Shown piece by piece: positions 60,201 to 64,000 of a stretch of 64,000 nucleotides of DNA. Every line of letters starts with the position of its first letter. Positions within the stretch are counted from its first letter, which is position 1. This DNA comes from Apostichopus japonicus (Eukaryota; Echinodermata; Holothuroidea; Aspidochirotida; Stichopodidae). Under the pieces are notes generated by a model. That model saw only the letters and a program-made list of their open reading frames with translations, was not told the origin of the DNA and searched no databases. Where the stretch lies: NCBI RefSeq assembly GCF_037975245.1, contig NC_092565.1, forward strand, positions 15,467,499 to 15,531,498. The letters run 5' to 3'. Both the position numbers and the translations under genes were made by a program.

Positions 60201-63180
60201 TGCAGAACTAGTGTATCTAATGTCAAACTGATGTCAAAACCGTGTTTGTGATATTGAAAATTTGGGTTGAGGTTAATTTCAAATCTCATTTCCTCTTTTA
60301 ACACCTGATATTTCTATGAGTATAATATGCCTTGTTGATGTGTTTCTTTTTCCAGTAACTTTCAACAAATATGAAAAACCACTTGACCAACTGTTTCTAG
60401 TCAGGTTATGTTTTCAAATAATGAATATAAACTGAAAGTATTGCAAATTTTACAACCTTGTTTCTACTTGAAATGAATACTAAAGTATCAAAGTGTTTGG
60501 GAAACAGAGTTTTGAGGACCGAAGTGGTTCATGCATTGCTCAAATATTTACAATGATGGACGGATTGCGATTATAGAATTGTGCTTCTTTTAAGTAAGTG
60601 ATCCAAGAAGATGTCAATGGAGGTTTTTAGAGGGATTGGGGCTCTCAACTATTGCCCTACAATATTCAGAAGTGAAGATTTTCTTTTCTTTGAAAGCCAG
60701 TATGTAATTTCCTATAAATGATATCAAGTAATGCAATATTATATTATACAGAGGCTGACTATACTGTGTAATGATGCGTGGTACTCCAACGGAACATTTC
60801 TTTTAAATTTGATTACCAAGACTACATATAAGTCAAGTTTGTTAAACAATTGTCATGTTCCAGTGCTCAGTTAATGTTAGGCTAACTGTAAAGTAAGCCT
60901 AGACTGGAATTAAAAATATGCAGTACTTTTCTGTGTGTGCCATTGTCATTTTAAGTTACTTAATTGCCATAGGCAGGCAAGTAACCTAGATGCAGTCAAG
61001 TTTGTGTGTGTATACATACATGTGTATGTGATGCCCTAGATTATAAACACAATTTCTCAAGATAGGTTACCTCTGCAGTTCTCATATTTGGCATGTGGTT
61101 TCCCCATAATTAGTATAAGAACATATTGACTTGGGTGGAGGTCAAAGGTCATTTGGGGTCAACAGAGGACAAAATGTGAACATTTACAAAATGCATGTAT
61201 CTCAGCCAGGGTTATTTTGCAAAATTATCTTGTGAAGCATATTAAAGGTAGGTAACCACTGGGAGGAGGGGTTTACCTCTGGTATTTTGAAGGCACAGAG
61301 ACATACCCTCTGCATCCAAGTCGAAATTGAATGGGGATATATGTGTTTTGTTTTCATTCTATTTCACCTTCTGTTCATGTTTTCACAGGACATTCATTCA
61401 TCCCTAACTTTTTATTTGTAGTGTTTGTGTGCCAAAATTGTTTGTCTGAATGTGTTGTGTATTCTTTTGATATCTCTGTTAATTTTCCTAGCCTAACTAA
61501 GGTGGAAAAGTCATCGTTTGACGTAAGGTAACAATTGCCACAGGCAGTTTCATACATTTCTGAATTCTGGCCTCGTATCTCAAAGAATGGGTCATTTTAT
61601 GATACTGTACTTAATATCTCATAAAAATAGGTTTGGTGAGATACATGGTAAGTACTGTACTTAATTGACACTTCGTGCGAAACTAGTATACAGAATATAC
61701 CTAATTTGTACCAACCTCACACCCCTTCTGAGACTGAACCAAAATTTGCGCCAGAAACTCCTGTAAACTTTAAGCCCATTTGAGTTCAGTCTACCTGGTG
61801 TATCATGTACAGGCATGAGCTAGTATGCTCTTTTTTCAGTCTTTACCATAAAGATATGGATTTTAAAGGCAAGGTTTACTAAATCCCAAATGATCAATGT
61901 TTAAAAAAAATATAGGAAAATGCATTTTGACTAATTTTGACAAAACAGCTGAAACTGCTTTATCTGTATAGGAAACAGAAGTTTTTAAATTAAGATAGTA
62001 AAGGTTGTAAGGTCAAATTCATAAACCATAAGGCTCTCGCACTGCAAACTTGAACATCTTTCCTTCGTTAGTGATGATGTCACAGATTCAGATGTCAGTG
62101 GTCATTGTAGCCAAATTTTGGCTTTAATTAATTCCACGAGTCCTTTCAACATTTTGTCACCTGGATTACCTTTAGTATTAACAAAATGTAGAGCAATTGG
62201 AAAATTTAATGTTTCTTTTTAACATTTTCACCACTATTTGATGAACTTGACTAGTACTGAACTGAATTTTTATGATTGATGTTTAAATGTACATTTATAT
62301 AGAATCAAGAAATTCCCCCACTATCAAAAGCTAAAGATTCAAAAGCACCAAAGTAAAGTGGTATGGAACACAACTGTCTAGTTAAACATCACAGCTGTCA
62401 CACCACCGTGAATTGTACAACAGTTTGGCAAACATCAACTGACATGACAGGTCTTGCATCTATCAAGATGTAATATGACCATCTTAATTATCAACCATGG
62501 CTATGTTGAATCCTTTAGCAGGAAACAGCATACTCTCAGTGCTTTTTTAATGTACCATCTGATAATGTTTAACTTGTGACGTAATTTGGGGAGGACCCGA
62601 ACAAGTTATGACACAGGCAAATTATGTCATTGATACTTTGAGGATGTTGTGTGACTAGGAAACCTTTGCAATGTAAAGATCTTTTATGATATCGCTTTCC
62701 CATTGTGCCTGTTACCTGGAAAATTATTAATACGTCTGCCGTATTGTGTGTACTGCAAATAGACCGACCCAGGTCATCCGACGCTGTAATTATAACTATA
62801 GTCCAGTCGTCGTACTGTTTAAGCAAAACCCAGGAAACTTTAACTTCCTGTAAATCCTATGGATTGGCTGTAGTACTGTTTTTTCTTCTTAATTCAATGT
62901 GAACACCATTGTGGCAGTGGATTTCAAACTCTCTCAATAGATATTACAGTACTTGAGTACTGAGTGAGTGTTTGCTATATAATATATGTTGTGTGTATAT
63001 ATGCTCGGTACCCGTACAGTAGCAGCACACATGTACCTTTCAGCGCTGGGGATTATTGGTGTTTGTTTTTCGTTATCATTATATATAAACGGGATTAAAG
63101 TGATACTTTTGTCATCTAGTCTGTGTAGCAAACAGGATCTTAATTGTTTACTAATTTTGTTCTCTCTTGTTTGTTCTTAG
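57233..63180. other. Non-coding stretch, possibly intron of a plus-strand gene
   Basis: No coding frame recognised. A donor-like CTACTACAG|GTAAAA at 57430/57431, followed by TAACGTTAGGCTAGC-type sequence like that opening the kinase intron 1, could be the end of a non-coding first exon. If so, 57431-63180 is its intron. Inference only. Confidence 0.35.
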
Positions 63181-63306
63181 CGGAGAACCATTCATCAATT
63201 AACTTGAGTTAACAGAGTTAATGCAAAGGTTGCTGTGCAGTTCTTGGAAGGTGGTTTAATAGGGATATTTCAAAAACGTGAATGGTACTTCTTTAAAAGG
63301 AGAGAG
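63181..63306 (+). other. Candidate non-coding (5' UTR) exon
   Basis: 126 nt between a near-ideal acceptor (TCTCTCTTGTTTGTTCTTAG, ending 63180) and a near-ideal donor (GAG|GTGAGT at 63307). All three frames carry stops, so it would be UTR or a long non-coding RNA exon. Confidence 0.35.
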
Positions 63307-64000
63307 GTGAGTTATTGTAATTTCATTGCTCTGTAGGTTCTCCTGCCTATAGATCTACAGATTCTATCTGGTTGTGTATCCCAAGGTTTTATGCCTTCTG
63401 CAAAAGTAAGAGTAAAAATAAATAGATTAATAAAAGACATTTTGTTTGCTGGCTTCAGTCCTGTTCTGATATATGTGGTAAGTGAACATAAAAAGGAAAA
63501 ATGGCAATTTTCCAGGCGATTATTTTATTACCTACTGTACATGTAGGCCAGTGACATCGTGATTGGGACTGAAGCCAAGCCTAATCTAATTTCATACAAG
63601 ATACAGATACTTGTAATAGTGTTTTGGGTAACAAATATTTAATTTTATGACACTTTGCATATATATATATATATATATTGCAGAAGTTATTGGGGAACAG
63701 GAATAAAAAAAATAATCCTTTACTGTAAGTTACAAATGACTGACAGCGAGTTTGTAGTGGTGGCATTATAATCCATTCATGATTCGGACATGTTATCAAC
63801 AATTACAAGGATTAAGACATCTGTAAGAATCTTAACTTTTGCAATCATGACGGTGTGTGTGTGTTGATGTTCATTTGTGTGTGTGTGTGTGTGTGATGCT
63901 TGACTTGTAGACCTGGTATCTCAAAAATTGAAGCTTGAATGGATCTCAAACCTTTGTTTGTGGTTGCATCTTATTGCATTGAAGAAATATATCTAGTTGA
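63307..64000. other. Non-coding right edge with microsatellites
   Basis: TA repeat at 63659-63680 and GT repeats at 63852-63864 and 63875-63894; no gene seen. Confidence 0.6.

Noticed and set aside
1-64000. LINE, LTR or transposase coding sequence
   Set aside because: I looked for reverse transcriptase, integrase and hAT transposase motifs in all long frames; none was seen, so the elements here are non-autonomous or remnants.

Overview
The window is animal nuclear DNA. Its genes are split by GT-AG introns, coding density is low, and it carries a nuclear tRNA gene, a tRNA-derived SINE, a Penelope-like remnant and many short DNA transposons with target-site duplications. The two recognisable protein genes are metazoan signalling genes. 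The repeat style, with frequent TAGGCCTA octamers and TIRs such as CAGTGGCGTA, suggests a marine deuterostome, most likely an echinoderm such as a sea cucumber. That placement is inference; nothing here fixes the species.

Region 1 (1-10.8 kb): one exon on the minus strand (6792-7176) encodes the N-terminal rhodanese/MAP-kinase-binding domain of a MAP kinase phosphatase (DUSP1/4/5 class). The catalytic exons are not visible in the remaining 6.8 kb to the left. Behind its start lie a TATA/CCAAT pair and, about 3 kb further upstream, three perfect cAMP-response elements. Region 2 (10.8-33 kb): no confident protein gene. It holds a tRNA-Asp(GTC) gene (23003-23074, minus), a short Penelope-like insertion with two inverted hammerhead-like motifs (17279-17534), a 1.75-kb hAT-like element (24330-26084), a SINE (26245-26499), several local tandem duplications and many long poly-G/poly-C tracts.

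Region 3 (33.7-45.9 kb): a complete seven-exon gene on the plus strand encodes a 340-residue casein kinase I alpha. All six introns have GT-AG ends and compatible phases. The first intron opens with a dense cluster of TAGGCCTA palindromes, and intron 5 carries a 733-bp DNA transposon. A 368-bp hAT-type MITE with a perfect 8-bp duplication sits about 590 bp upstream of the start codon.

Region 4 (45.9-53.1 kb): 3' flank of the kinase gene, with no recognised gene. Region 5 (53.1-57.2 kb): a nested stack of non-autonomous DNA transposons, three of which are delimited by perfect 8-bp target-site duplications. A MITE has jumped into an 83-bp tandem array inside another element, and both lie within a 4.1-kb TIR pair. 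Region 6 (57.2-64 kb): no coding sequence. A sharply delimited candidate non-coding exon at 63181-63306 suggests the 5' part of a plus-strand gene lying further right.

The kinase and the phosphatase both belong to signalling pathways (Wnt/beta-catenin and MAPK respectively), but they are unrelated neighbours 26 kb apart and nothing indicates that they work together.
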